A stretch of 64,000 bases of DNA from JAEDHM01 sp964368645 (GTDB lineage: Bacteria > Bacillota > Clostridia > Christensenellales > CAG-1252). This document shows positions 44,707 through 54,011 of this stretch, piece after piece; positions within the stretch are counted from its first letter, which is position 1, and the number at the start of each line of letters is the position of its first letter. The translations under genes were made by a program, and so were the position numbers. The stretch is taken from contig CAYJBY010000003.1 of assembly GCA_964368645.1 (NCBI GenBank), forward strand, positions 77,566 through 141,565, read 5' to 3'. The notes beneath the pieces are model-generated. The model was not told where the DNA came from and ran no database searches. It saw only the letters and a program-made list of their open reading frames with translations.

Positions 44707-45501
44707 TTATACTATATCGGTCAAATCCGAAAAGGGTAAAACCTCTTCCTCTTCCTTCTTGCCGCCTTTCTTCCTGTTATGCTTGTTGATTATTATGCCA
44801 ACGGCGATAAGCACGCCCACCGTTACGCAACCGATTACTATCCCCAACAACTCGAAAAGCCAGACCTTAGGGGTACGTGATACGTATTTAAGCACCTCGC
44901 TGTCGGGATCGTTAAGGTCAATATGCCACACCATATAATTGTAGCCGTCCTTGGAGTAACTTTCGTCTGCGTTCAAGGCGCTTACGTTATTGTATTCAGT
45001 GGAGTAAACGTAATCCAAGGAAACCTCGCCGTAAGGATCGTCCGTGTTCACGTACTTGGAAAATATTTGCGTATAGTTTTCCAAAGTGGACGAGGATATA
45101 ACGCTGTTTTCTATATAATAATCCACAAAAAACGCGCTTTGCGAGTATATTTTGTTAGGCTCGCTTGGCTCGTTGCCCGTTATACCGTAAGCTATATAAT
45201 AATCCGTGTTGCTTGAAAAGCTCTCCGTCAGAACGAAAACGCCCGTTTCAGCGTTGGCTTCCACAGTTACCGTACGTCCTTCGCTCTCTCTTGCCGCCTT
45301 TTGCGTTGAAAGAATATTTGCTATCTCCGTGCAAAGCTGATTGTAAGCGGTAGTTGTCATCGCCGTTTTGTCCAGCTTTATGCTCGTGGTAAAAACGCGC
45401 GCACCGCCCTCGGAAACCGAGGAGGTGTACGTTATCTCCGCACAAGCGCAGAGGGAAACAGCCAATAATATTACCGTCAGCACCAAAAGCACTTTTTTCA
45501 C
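44707..45501 (-). CDS. Hypothetical lipoprotein with C-terminal membrane helix
   Basis: 264 residues. Residues 1-20 are a lipoprotein signal with the lipobox around S-L-C-A-C. The body (about 20-215) is a soluble extracytoplasmic domain rich in Thr, Ser and Tyr that I do not recognise with certainty; it is loosely like the LppM-type domain of Clostridia. A single membrane helix at about 218-240 is followed by a basic stop (N-K-H-N-R-K-K-G-G-K-K) and a short acidic tail. The combination of lipid anchor and membrane helix would hold the domain close to the membrane. It overlaps pepF by 4 nt. Confidence 0.8.
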   Translation of the reverse strand: MKKVLLVLTVILLAVSLCACAEITYTSSVSEGGARVFTTSIKLDKTAMTTTAYNQLCTEIANILSTQKAARESEGRTVTVEANAETGVFVLTESFSSNTDYYIAYGITGNEPSEPNKIYSQSAFFVDYYIENSVISSSTLENYTQIFSKYVNTDDPYGEVSLDYVYSTEYNNVSALNADESYSKDGYNYMVWHIDLNDPDSEVLKYVSRTPKVWLFELLGIVIGCVTVGVLIAVGIIINKHNRKKGGKKEEEEVLPFSDLTDIV

Positions 45502-47282
45502 TTGAGTTTTTTCAGCTCCTTTAACGTATCGTCAAAGACCTTTAACGCCTGCGCAAAAGGTTTTTCCGACGTCAAGTCCACTCCCGTCAGTTTGAGTATA
45601 TCCAAGGGGGGCATACTGCCGCCAGCGGACAAAAACCTCTTGTAATTATCCACCGCACCTGCCTTGCCGTTAAAAATATCCTCCGCGATTACCGTGGCGG
45701 CTATTAAACCCGTGGCGTATTTGTAAACGTAAAAGGACTCGTAAAAGTGCGGTATTCTAGCCCACTCGTATTTGATATAAGGCGTGGAATAACCTTTGCC
45801 GTAATAGGAGTCGTTAAGCTCCTGATACATATTGCACAAACTGCCTGCGGATAACGCGCCGCCCTTTTCCACCGTTTCGTGAGCGTTCTTTTCAAACTCC
45901 GCGAAAAGCGTTTGACGGAAAACGGTGCCCTTGAACATATCCAGTCTGTATGCCAAAAGCTCTTTGCGCATTGCGCCCTCTGCGTCCTTAAGCATATATT
46001 TCAGCAAAAGCGTTTCGTTGACCGTAGAGGCTATTTCCGCTACGAAAATCTCGTAACCCGATTTTGCAAAAGGCTGTGTTTTACAGGAATAATAGGAGTG
46101 CAGACTGTGCCCAAGCTCGTGAGCTATTGTGAACACGTCGTTCCTCGTTCCCATAAAGTTAAGCAGGACGTACGGCAACGTACCGTAACTGCCCCAGCTA
46201 TAAGCTCCGCTCCGCTTGCCGGGCGTCTCGTAAACGTCAATCCATCTCTCAGCCTTAGCTCTGTTCAGCAACGCAACGTAGTCCTCGCCCATTACCGAAA
46301 GAGCGGATTTAACCAACTCGAAAGCCTGCTCGAAGGTGTATTTTGCATCAGCGGTAGGCTCCACGTTTACGTACATATCGTAAGCCTTAGCCTGCGGTAT
46401 GCCCATACGCTTAGCACGGTAAGCGCGATAGCTTTTCAGAGAGGGTAACGCGGCGTGAACTGCCTTTATCAGCGTATCGTAAACAGCGGTAGGTACGTTT
46501 TCGCCGTCCATAGCCCGTTGCAGACAGGTGTCGTAGCCCCTAACCTTAGCGCGGAAATAATCGCCGTCCACGTTGCCGCCGTAAAGCGCGGATATTACGT
46601 TGATATAATCCTTGTACGCTTTCATCATTGCGTCGTGGGCGTTCTTGCGCAGGGTGCGATCCTTAGAATACATATACGCGCCGTATGCGCCGTGAGACAT
46701 AGGGCAAACTTTGCCCTTAGAGTCCGTAACCTTTTCCCACTTCACGTCCGCGTTGTCATAAAGCTCAAAGGCGTTTTTCGGATTGCCGAGAGCTACCGAC
46801 GCTTGCGAAAGAAGCCACTCTTCTTTTTCGGAAAGCACGCGCTTTTTGTTACGAGCCAGTTCCGTCAAGCGGTAGGAATAATCGGAGAACTCCGCTCTTT
46901 GCGAAAGCGCGATCAGCTCCTCCTCGCTGTATGAGGCGATGATTTCAGGACTGCTGTAAGCCGCCGCCGACATATACTCCGCGAAAAGGTTGTCCAGTCT
47001 GCCGCAAAGCTCACGGTAAAAATCCACTCTCAAATCCTCGTGGGATTTCATATTGCAATACAGGGCTAAATGCGTAAGGCTTATATCCTGCGCGTCGCCC
47101 GTTTTCAAGAAGTCCAAGAGTACGGCGGAATCGCCGAGCTTACCCTTAAAGCCGATAATCACGTCGGAAAAGCCCTTTGCCTCGGCAAAGGCGTTTTCCC
47201 ACGCCGCGTCGTCGGGGAATATCCGCGTCAAATCCCATTTGTCCTTTTCGGGAACGTCTTTTCTGTTCTTAAAGTCTGCCAT
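45498..47282 (-). CDS. pepF: Oligoendopeptidase F (M3 metallopeptidase)
   Basis: 594 residues, normal for PepF. The zinc site A-H-E-L-G-H-S-L-H lies near residue 385, with a downstream E-I-A-S-T-V-N-E supplying the third ligand. The N-terminal half is the helical lid that restricts substrates to short peptides. No signal peptide is seen, so it is cytoplasmic and should degrade oligopeptides of roughly 7-17 residues. It lies 3 nt from the amidohydrolase stop and overlaps the lipoprotein gene downstream. Confidence 0.95.
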   Translation of the reverse strand: MADFKNRKDVPEKDKWDLTRIFPDDAAWENAFAEAKGFSDVIIGFKGKLGDSAVLLDFLKTGDAQDISLTHLALYCNMKSHEDLRVDFYRELCGRLDNLFAEYMSAAAYSSPEIIASYSEEELIALSQRAEFSDYSYRLTELARNKKRVLSEKEEWLLSQASVALGNPKNAFELYDNADVKWEKVTDSKGKVCPMSHGAYGAYMYSKDRTLRKNAHDAMMKAYKDYINVISALYGGNVDGDYFRAKVRGYDTCLQRAMDGENVPTAVYDTLIKAVHAALPSLKSYRAYRAKRMGIPQAKAYDMYVNVEPTADAKYTFEQAFELVKSALSVMGEDYVALLNRAKAERWIDVYETPGKRSGAYSWGSYGTLPYVLLNFMGTRNDVFTIAHELGHSLHSYYSCKTQPFAKSGYEIFVAEIASTVNETLLLKYMLKDAEGAMRKELLAYRLDMFKGTVFRQTLFAEFEKNAHETVEKGGALSAGSLCNMYQELNDSYYGKGYSTPYIKYEWARIPHFYESFYVYKYATGLIAATVIAEDIFNGKAGAVDNYKRFLSAGGSMPPLDILKLTGVDLTSEKPFAQALKVFDDTLKELKKLK

Positions 47283-47285
47283 AGC

Positions 47286-48089
47286 TTAACCTCGGATTCG
47301 CAGTAACGCCGCCGCATTGCCGCCCAAAATTTTTTCGTTATCGGAATCGTTGTAACCCATAGAAAGCACGTAACGCATATTCACGCCCTCGTCCTGCCAA
47401 GGTAAATCACTGCCGTACAGGATATTGTCTACGCCGTGCTTATTGACTATCCGCTTAAACAGCTCGGGAGCAAGATAGCCTGCACACATAGAAGTATCCA
47501 GATAACAACGCTTGCCGGCTATGCTTTCCAATACGCCGTCCCACCTTTTCATACCGCCCATATGAGCGAAAACAAAGTCGGTTGACGGGAAAAGCTTAAG
47601 CAGTTTTGCCAATGCCTCAGGACCTGCTCGCATAGAATCAGGATACGCCACGTCCCAGCCGCAATGTACGGAAATCAACAATCCGAGTTGTGCGCACCGC
47701 TCGTAAATCGGAAAGAACGACGAATCGTCCACGTTCACGTTTTGGTACTCGGGGTGTATCTTAATCCCCTTAATTCCCGCCGCCTTTAGCGCATCAAGAG
47801 TTGCAAACCAACCTTCCGACGCAGGGTGAACGGAGCCGAAAGGTATTATCCGAGGATTGTCGCATTGCACAACACTACGGGTAATGCTCTCCTCCTGCTT
47901 GGGCGTAACGGCTATGTTTAAGCCGACCTGAATATCCACGCCGTTATTATCGGCGTGTAAAAGGTTGCTTTCCAGCGTTGCCGCCGTTACAGGCTTGACG
48001 CCTATCGTGGCTATGGCAGCCGCCAGTTTAGGCACCGCCACCGCCGCCACCTTAGGCGGAAAATAGTGAGTGTGAAAATCTATTATCAT
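47286..48089 (-). CDS. Amidohydrolase family protein (Amidohydro_2 type)
   Basis: 267 residues from the ATG at 48089. A longer frame upstream is only the shadow of the overlapping transporter gene. M-I-I-D-F-H-T-H-Y-F at the start gives the H-x-H metal ligands; S-V-H-C-G-W, F-A-H-M-G-G and Y-G-S-D-L-P-W are the later metal and catalytic motifs of the TIM-barrel amidohydrolase-2 group. Members hydrolyse or decarboxylate varied small metabolites, and the substrate cannot be predicted here. The 4-nt overlap (ATGA) with the PTS_EIIC_2-like gene suggests the two act on the same compound. Confidence 0.87.
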   Translation of the reverse strand: MIIDFHTHYFPPKVAAVAVPKLAAAIATIGVKPVTAATLESNLLHADNNGVDIQVGLNIAVTPKQEESITRSVVQCDNPRIIPFGSVHPASEGWFATLDALKAAGIKGIKIHPEYQNVNVDDSSFFPIYERCAQLGLLISVHCGWDVAYPDSMRAGPEALAKLLKLFPSTDFVFAHMGGMKRWDGVLESIAGKRCYLDTSMCAGYLAPELFKRIVNKHGVDNILYGSDLPWQDEGVNMRYVLSMGYNDSDNEKILGGNAAALLRIRG

Positions 48090-49330
48090 TCCAGTTTTTG
48101 ATCTCCAATACGTATCCAGTTCTTCTTTCTCATCAGCTCGCTCACCGCAAGGCTCACGCCTGCAGGTATGACGAACAAGCAAAGTATTATCCCCAAAACG
48201 TATTTCCAAACGGAAATGTTCCAGTTCTGGCACTCCTCGATTACACCGAAAAGTCCTACCAAACCCGAAGTACCCATTCCGCCGCCAGAAGCGTTACATC
48301 TCAAGTCCAACAGTACTGCCACCAGTCCCGATACTACGCTTGCCACTATTTCGGGAACCATTATCAGCGGATGCTTCATAATGTTGGGAATTTGCAGCAT
48401 ACTGGTGCCTAAGCCCTGCGATATGAGTCCGCTCCACTTGTTCTCTCTGAACGAAGCCACCGCAAAGCCTACCATATGAGCCGCACAGCCTGCCACCGCC
48501 GCCCCGCCTGCTATCGCAAACACCTCAGGATTGGCTAACGCCGTTGCCGAGGTGGCTATAGTTACCCAAATCGCCGCCGATGAGGTGGGCATCGTAAGCA
48601 GAATACCCATTATCACCGCAACGAAAATGCCGACTATTATTTTGACCGCAGTGCCGCCGCTTATGGCGAGAACCAACAGCTTGGCTATCAGCTCGATAAG
48701 CTGAATAAACGGCCAAGCAAGGTACACGCCTGCCATAGCGATAAGCATCATTCCGATAGGGATAAAGATGATATCGAATCTGGTTTTGCCTGCGTACAAG
48801 GAAGCTAGCTCAATGGTCAAAAGCGCGACCACGTAAGCACCGATAGGGTTGCCCGGCAGTCCTTTTTTGAAAATCGCGCCTGCAAGCTCCGCCGTAAAGG
48901 TGCCTGCGATTATGTTAAGCGCCCACGCACCCAACAATCCTGTTACCGCCGCCGCGAAAATCACTAACGGCTTTGCCTTAATCTTGTAAGCGATGCCTAC
49001 GCCGATACCTGCGCCCATTAGTATCTTGGCAATCGTTCCGACGGTATTGAGCATTTTGCCGAAGCCGTTGTCAACGCCTATCCACTTCGCCACCATACAA
49101 ATGATAGTGCCTGCGATTAGGGTGCAGAACAAGCCCAACGCCATACCCGAAAAAGCTTCGATAAACCATCGGTTACATAGATATTTCAGCTTCTTAATCA
49201 CCTTCTGCTTAGCAGTCGTAGGTGTCGCCGCCTCTGTTGCGGTTACTGTGGGGTTGGGTTGCTCCGTCAACTCTGTATCGGCAATCAACTGTTCCGATTG
49301 CAGGTTGTCGTTACGCTCGTTATTCTGCAT
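48086..49330 (-). CDS. PTS_EIIC_2-type membrane transporter
   Basis: 414 residues. Residues 1-45 are a Thr/Glu/Gln-rich cytoplasmic tail without hydrophobic character. About ten membrane helices follow. The segment G-F-A-V-A-S-F-R-E-N, then S-Q-G-L-G-T-S-M-L-Q-I-P-N-I, and later G-M-G-T-S-G-L-V-G, are hallmarks of the PTS_EIIC_2 family. No EIIA, EIIB, HPr or sugar-metabolism gene is adjacent, so phosphotransfer is not shown and it may work as a simple transporter. It is coupled to the amidohydrolase gene and follows leuS by 18 nt. Confidence 0.88.
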   Translation of the reverse strand: MQNNERNDNLQSEQLIADTELTEQPNPTVTATEAATPTTAKQKVIKKLKYLCNRWFIEAFSGMALGLFCTLIAGTIICMVAKWIGVDNGFGKMLNTVGTIAKILMGAGIGVGIAYKIKAKPLVIFAAAVTGLLGAWALNIIAGTFTAELAGAIFKKGLPGNPIGAYVVALLTIELASLYAGKTRFDIIFIPIGMMLIAMAGVYLAWPFIQLIELIAKLLVLAISGGTAVKIIVGIFVAVIMGILLTMPTSSAAIWVTIATSATALANPEVFAIAGGAAVAGCAAHMVGFAVASFRENKWSGLISQGLGTSMLQIPNIMKHPLIMVPEIVASVVSGLVAVLLDLRCNASGGGMGTSGLVGLFGVIEECQNWNISVWKYVLGIILCLFVIPAGVSLAVSELMRKKNWIRIGDQKLE

Positions 49331-49348
49331 AGCGCGCCCCCTTTTAGG

Positions 49349-51754
49349 TTATTTGATAATAAAATTGATAATCTTATTGGCAACGTATATCGTCTTAACC
49401 ACCGTCTTGTCCGCTATCAGCTCCGCAAGAGAGGTCGCAAGCACCGCCGCCTTAACGGTTTCGCAGTCCGAATCACGGGAAACCGTGACCGTGCCCTTGA
49501 GCTTACCCAAAACCTGTACGGGTATCTCTACGTCGTCCTCAACCAGATATTTTTCATCATATACAGGCCAAGCGGACTTTGCCAAAATCAAGGTGTTGCC
49601 TATGCTCTCGTTGATTTCCTCCGTGATGTGAGGAGCCACGGGATACAGAAGCTGCAACAGAGTGGTAAGCTCCGCCTTAGTAATATAGTTGTCGGCATAA
49701 GCGGTATTGACGAACGCCATCATCTGTGCGATAGCGGTGTTAAAGCCTACCGAATTGTAATCGTCCGTAACCTTTTTGATGAGCTTGTGCATTTCGTTAC
49801 GGTGCTTATCGGAGTAGCCCTCGCCCTCCGTAACCATATCCTGCAAACGCCATACTCTTTCCAAAAAGCGGCGACAGCCTACGATACCTTTCTCCGACCA
49901 AGGAGCAGGTCTTTCGTAATCGCCGATGAACATAATGAACGTCCTTAAAACGTCCGCGCCGTACTTTTCAACGCAATCGTTGGGATTGACCACGTTGCCT
50001 CTCGACTTGCTCATTTTCTCGTTGTCCTCGCCTAACAGCAAGCCCTGCGCCGTGCGCTTGGCATAAGGCTCCTCAAAGGGAACCGCGCCTATATCGTAAA
50101 GGAACATATTCCAGAAACGGCTGTAAATCAAGTGACGGGTAACGTGCTCCATTCCGCCGTTATACCAATCAACGGGACCCCAGTATTTCAGCTTGGCGGG
50201 ATCGGCAAGCATTTCCTTATTGTGGGGGTCCATATAGCGCAGGAAGTACCAGGACGAACCTGCCCACTGGGGCATAGTATCCGTCTCACGTCTGGCGTCG
50301 CCGCCGCAAACGGGGCACTTACAGCTAACCCAATCCTTGACGTTAGCCAAGGGAGATTCGCCGTTGTCGGTAGGCTCGTAGCTCTCCAAGGTGGGGAGCT
50401 TGAGGGGTAAATCGCTTTCGGGAACGGGAACCATTCCGCACTTGTCGCAATAAATTATAGGAATAGGCTCGCCCCAGTAACGCTGACGGTTGAAAGCCCA
50501 GTCCTTCATATTGTAGTTGACCTTTTTGCAGCCGATACCGTTCGCCTCAAGATACTCAAGCATCTTTTTCTTAGCGTCGGTGACGGACAGTCCGTCAAGG
50601 AAACCTGAGTTGACCAAGGTGCCGGTTGCGATATCGGTGAAAGCCGCTTCCGCCACGTTGCCGCCTGCGATAACCTCGATAATATCCATACCGAAAGCCT
50701 TTGCGAAATCCCAGTCTCTGGTGTCGTGTCCTGGAACCGCCATAATCGCGCCTGTGCCGTACTCCATCATAACGTAGTCCGCTACGAAGACGGGAACCTT
50801 TTTGCCGTTAGCGGGATTGATAGCGGAAATACCCTCTATAACCACGCCTGTCTTGTCCTTCTGGAGCTGAACGCGCTGAAACTCGCTCTTGCGCTTAGCC
50901 GCCTCGCGGTACTCGCAAACCTTGTCGTAGTTGGTAATCAAATCCTTGTACTTATCGATAATGGGGTGTTCGGGAGCGATAACCATAAAGGTCACGCCGA
51001 ACAAGGTGTCGCAACGGGTGGTGAACACGCGGAGCTTGTCGCCGCAGTCCAGCTTGAAGTCTATCTCCGCGCCGTAACTGCGTCCTATCCAAGTTTTCTG
51101 CTCAAGCTTGATACGGGGCAGGAAGTCCAAGCCCTCCAAGCCGTCCAAAAGCCTGTCCGCATACTCTCTTATCTTCAGGAACCAAACGTCCTTTTCCTTC
51201 TGAATGACCTGACTGCCGCAACGGTCGCAGATGCCGCCCTGTGACTCCTCGTTCGCGAGAACGACCTTACAGCCTGGGCAGAAATTAACGTAGGTGTGGC
51301 TCTTGTAAGCCAAACCCCTCTTGAACATTTGAAGGAAAATCCACTGCGTCCACTTAAAGTAATCGGGATCGGTGGTATCAACGGTGCGGCTCCAGTCGAA
51401 GCTGTAGCCCACGCTCTTAAGCTGATTGATAAAGGTCTTGATATTGGTATCCGTAACCTTACGGGGGTGCTGTTTGGTCTTAATGGCGTAATTCTCGGTA
51501 GGTAAGCCGAAAGCGTCCCAGCCGATCGGGAACAACACGTTATAACCTTGAAGTCTTCTCATACGGGAAACAACCTCAAGAGAGGTATAAGCGCGAATAT
51601 GTCCGACGTGCATACCTGCGCCGGAGGGGTAAGGGAACTCTATTAAGCCGAAAAACTTGGGCTTATCCGAAAAATCAACCGCCTTGAAGCATTGTTCTTC
51701 GTCCCATCTTGTTTGCCATTTGGTTTCGATGACCTTAGGGTCGTAAAGTTTCAT
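49349..51754 (-). CDS. leuS: Leucyl-tRNA synthetase
   Basis: 801 residues, normal for a bacterial LeuRS. The class I signatures are M-H-V-G-H near residue 49 (HIGH) and K-M-S-K-S near 578. Between them lies the editing (CP1) domain with G-T-G-A-I-M-A-V-P-G-H-D-T-R-D. A zinc-type cluster C-P-G-C...C-D-R-C sits near residues 168-190. It charges tRNA-Leu. AAGGAG precedes the ATG. It is the first gene of a six-gene minus-strand unit ending with dnaB. Confidence 0.97.
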   Translation of the reverse strand: MKLYDPKVIETKWQTRWDEEQCFKAVDFSDKPKFFGLIEFPYPSGAGMHVGHIRAYTSLEVVSRMRRLQGYNVLFPIGWDAFGLPTENYAIKTKQHPRKVTDTNIKTFINQLKSVGYSFDWSRTVDTTDPDYFKWTQWIFLQMFKRGLAYKSHTYVNFCPGCKVVLANEESQGGICDRCGSQVIQKEKDVWFLKIREYADRLLDGLEGLDFLPRIKLEQKTWIGRSYGAEIDFKLDCGDKLRVFTTRCDTLFGVTFMVIAPEHPIIDKYKDLITNYDKVCEYREAAKRKSEFQRVQLQKDKTGVVIEGISAINPANGKKVPVFVADYVMMEYGTGAIMAVPGHDTRDWDFAKAFGMDIIEVIAGGNVAEAAFTDIATGTLVNSGFLDGLSVTDAKKKMLEYLEANGIGCKKVNYNMKDWAFNRQRYWGEPIPIIYCDKCGMVPVPESDLPLKLPTLESYEPTDNGESPLANVKDWVSCKCPVCGGDARRETDTMPQWAGSSWYFLRYMDPHNKEMLADPAKLKYWGPVDWYNGGMEHVTRHLIYSRFWNMFLYDIGAVPFEEPYAKRTAQGLLLGEDNEKMSKSRGNVVNPNDCVEKYGADVLRTFIMFIGDYERPAPWSEKGIVGCRRFLERVWRLQDMVTEGEGYSDKHRNEMHKLIKKVTDDYNSVGFNTAIAQMMAFVNTAYADNYITKAELTTLLQLLYPVAPHITEEINESIGNTLILAKSAWPVYDEKYLVEDDVEIPVQVLGKLKGTVTVSRDSDCETVKAAVLATSLAELIADKTVVKTIYVANKIINFIIK

Positions 51755-51793
51755 AAAAATGACTCCTTAAAAAATTAGTAATAGCCAAGATAG

Positions 51794-51822
51794 ATTTTAA
51801 CACAAGCCGACTTATTTTTCAA
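51794..51822 (-). promoter_or_regulatory. Sigma-A promoter of the leuS-dnaB unit
   Basis: Minus strand TTGAAA (51822-51817), 17 nt, TAAAAT (51799-51794), about 40 nt before the leuS start. The leader is too short for a tRNA-sensing T-box. Confidence 0.8.
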
Positions 51823-51881
51823 CCTTTCGGAGGGGTAAATATGTGAATATCGGGTAATAATTGTAATCGGAGGTATTAAAT

Positions 51882-53144
51882 ATGAGCATTAACCCATTTG
51901 AACAAAAACCCGAAAAATTAGACAAAACTATACTGGATTGGAAAAAGTTGCAAAGCAAACCCTACGACAAGAACGCGGTCGATCCCTACACAAAGTGCAG
52001 AATCGTGCTGATGAACGGCACGGAATTTGAGGCTGTTTGGCATAGTCACAGCTTTTCGCGCCACTGCAACAACAACGACCTGCGCCGCGAACTGGCTTTC
52101 GTAAGACGTTCCGAGCAACAGCAGCAAAAGGCGGTCGCCGCCCTCAAACCCTTGGACGAAAATCAGCTTGAGCATACCATAACCTACGAGCAGTTGGCAG
52201 TTGACCTTACCGCCGAGCTTGCCAAAAGGGAAAAGGATATGCAGGTCAAAGCCGCGCTGGATTTCGCGTTGTTGGAGGACTTTGACCACCTGTACCGTTA
52301 CGCCGACCTAATGGAAAGCGAGCAAGGTATTCTGGCGGAAAGATTGGTAGGTAATTATACGGAAATAATGCCTGCTCGTCCCACCGTTGCACACCACCGC
52401 CACCCCTTTGACGAAATCAAGCGTCATATCGGAAAAAATGCGGATTTATCTACAAAATTGGCAGTTAATATTATAACCGCGGCGGAACAGCAAACGATGA
52501 ATTATTATATGAATCTCGGTAACTTCTACCCTACCGACGCAGGCCGCAGACTTTATACCGAAATCGGTATGGTTGAGGAAGCGCACGTCAGTCAGTACGG
52601 CAGTCTTTTGGACACCGACTGCACCTGGTTAGAGGGCAATTTAATGCACGAATTTGTGGAAAGCTACCTGTATTACAGCTGTTGGGCGGAAGAAACCGAT
52701 CCCGCGGTTAAAAAGCTCTGGGAGCAGTTCTATAATATGGAAGTCGCGCACCTGCACAAGGCTAAGGAACTGCTTCAAAAGTACGAAAACAAAGAGTGGC
52801 AGCAGGTTATCGGCGACGGCGTTTTCCCTGCCCCTTTAAGTCTTCATTCCAACAAGGACTATGTGAGAAAAATCCTGAAAAATACGGTAAATCTCACTGC
52901 TAACCGAGAGGATTACGCAAGCATAGACTCCCTGCCCGACGACTTCACGTTCTTCCGTTATCAAAAGGCAGTCAACGGCAACGTAAAGGACAACGCAAGC
53001 CATCAGGTTATAGAACGCAATATCGCGCAGAGAGGAAAGGATTACCGCTACGAGGACAGTCTGAATCCTATTAAAGCGTTAAGAAACCGCAGTTGCGACA
53101 ATATCGAAGTCGGCAGAGTTAAGGAAGCCGTAGAGGTGCGCTGA
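51882..53144 (+). CDS. Ferritin-like di-metal protein of unknown function
   Basis: 420 residues, GGAGG 8 nt before the ATG. I do not recognise the family by name. The centre (about 125-315) has a ferritin-like four-helix pattern: L-L-E-D-F-D-H in the first helix, A-A-E-Q-Q and G-M-V-E-E-A-H in the next, E-F-V-E, and N-M-E-V-A-H-L-H in the last. These supply the E, E-x-x-H, E and E-x-x-H ligands expected for a di-iron or di-manganese site. The N-terminal ~120 residues and C-terminal ~100 residues are unassigned and flank the fold. No signal peptide, so cytoplasmic. It is divergent from leuS and ends at a strong terminator. Oxidative-stress or metal storage roles are possible but not shown. Confidence 0.72.
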   Translation: MSINPFEQKPEKLDKTILDWKKLQSKPYDKNAVDPYTKCRIVLMNGTEFEAVWHSHSFSRHCNNNDLRRELAFVRRSEQQQQKAVAALKPLDENQLEHTITYEQLAVDLTAELAKREKDMQVKAALDFALLEDFDHLYRYADLMESEQGILAERLVGNYTEIMPARPTVAHHRHPFDEIKRHIGKNADLSTKLAVNIITAAEQQTMNYYMNLGNFYPTDAGRRLYTEIGMVEEAHVSQYGSLLDTDCTWLEGNLMHEFVESYLYYSCWAEETDPAVKKLWEQFYNMEVAHLHKAKELLQKYENKEWQQVIGDGVFPAPLSLHSNKDYVRKILKNTVNLTANREDYASIDSLPDDFTFFRYQKAVNGNVKDNASHQVIERNIAQRGKDYRYEDSLNPIKALRNRSCDNIEVGRVKEAVEVR

Positions 53145-53229
53145 TACAACTCGGCAAATAGCTAATATTGTGCCAAACCCAGCTAAAAAAACCGATTAAA
53201 TTAACAACTGTCTTAATAATAAAAAAACA

Positions 53230-53257
53230 AAAAAATGCGGATAATTCCGCATTTTTT
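53230..53257. terminator. Bidirectional intrinsic terminator
   Basis: Perfect 11-bp stem AAAAAATGCGG / CCGCATTTTTT around a 6-nt loop. It lies between the convergent ferritin-like gene and the filament-like locus and can stop both. Confidence 0.9.
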
Positions 53258-53354
53258 ATTATATCATAAATTATTTAATTTTTCATTTTGTTACGAGCCT
53301 TAAAGTGTTATTTGGTGCTAAACGCTAAGCTTTTTATGAAGCTTACGTCATATT

Positions 53355-54011
53355 GTTAGGCGTTATTCGTAGTATCTGTATTAGTATCCTTGATGTCCTC
53401 GGTAGAATTACTTGTGTCAACCGTTTCTGCTTTTACGTTAGGCGTTGTCCGCGTTATTTGCGTTAGAATCCTTTGCGTCAAGGTTTTCCGATTTGTCAGT
53501 TGTATTATCGGTTGGATTTACGTTGTTATCGTTTAAATCTGCCGTAGTATGCGTAATTTTTGTAGTATCTGCCTTAGAGCACGTATTGTCTTCTTTAACG
53601 TAAGGCATTATCCGTAGCTTATTCCGTGCGGTTATGCGTTATTCGTAGTATCTGTATTAGTATCCTTGATGTCCTCGGTAGAATTACTTGTGTCAACCGT
53701 TTCTGCTTTTACGTTAGGCGTTGTCCGCGTTATTTGCGTTAGAATCCTTTGCGTCAAGGTTTTCCGATTTGTCAGTTGTATTATCGGTTGGATTTACGTT
53801 GTTATCGTTTAAATCTGCCGTAGTATGCGTAATTTTTGTAGTATCTGCCTTAGAGCACGTATTGTCTTCTTTAACGTAAGGCATTATCCGTAGCTTATTC
53901 CGTGCGGTTAGGCGTTATCCGTAGTATCTGTATTAGTATCCTTGATGCCATCGGTAGAATTACTTGTATCAACCGTTTCTGCTTTATCAGTGGAATTGTC
54001 GGTTAAGACTG
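53355..54011 (-). repeat. 276-bp tandem repeat encoding Ser/Thr/Asp/Asn-rich tails
   Basis: Two nearly identical copies (53355-53630 and 53631-53906) and a diverged third partial copy (53907-54011) run into the assembly gap. The period, 276, is divisible by 3. Read on the minus strand, each copy encodes low-complexity T/S/D/N/K segments that end in '[DN]-N-A-stop'. Examples are ...D-T-N-T-D-T-T-D-N-A (stop 53910-53908) and the same tail with T-T-N-N-A (stop 53634-53632). Each copy also holds a second such tail in another frame. They look like duplicated 3' ends of the signal-peptidase gene upstream. Confidence 0.85.

Noticed and set aside
53355..54011. CRISPR array
   Set aside because: The unit is 276 bp with no short repeat/unique spacer alternation, and it encodes tail-like peptides.
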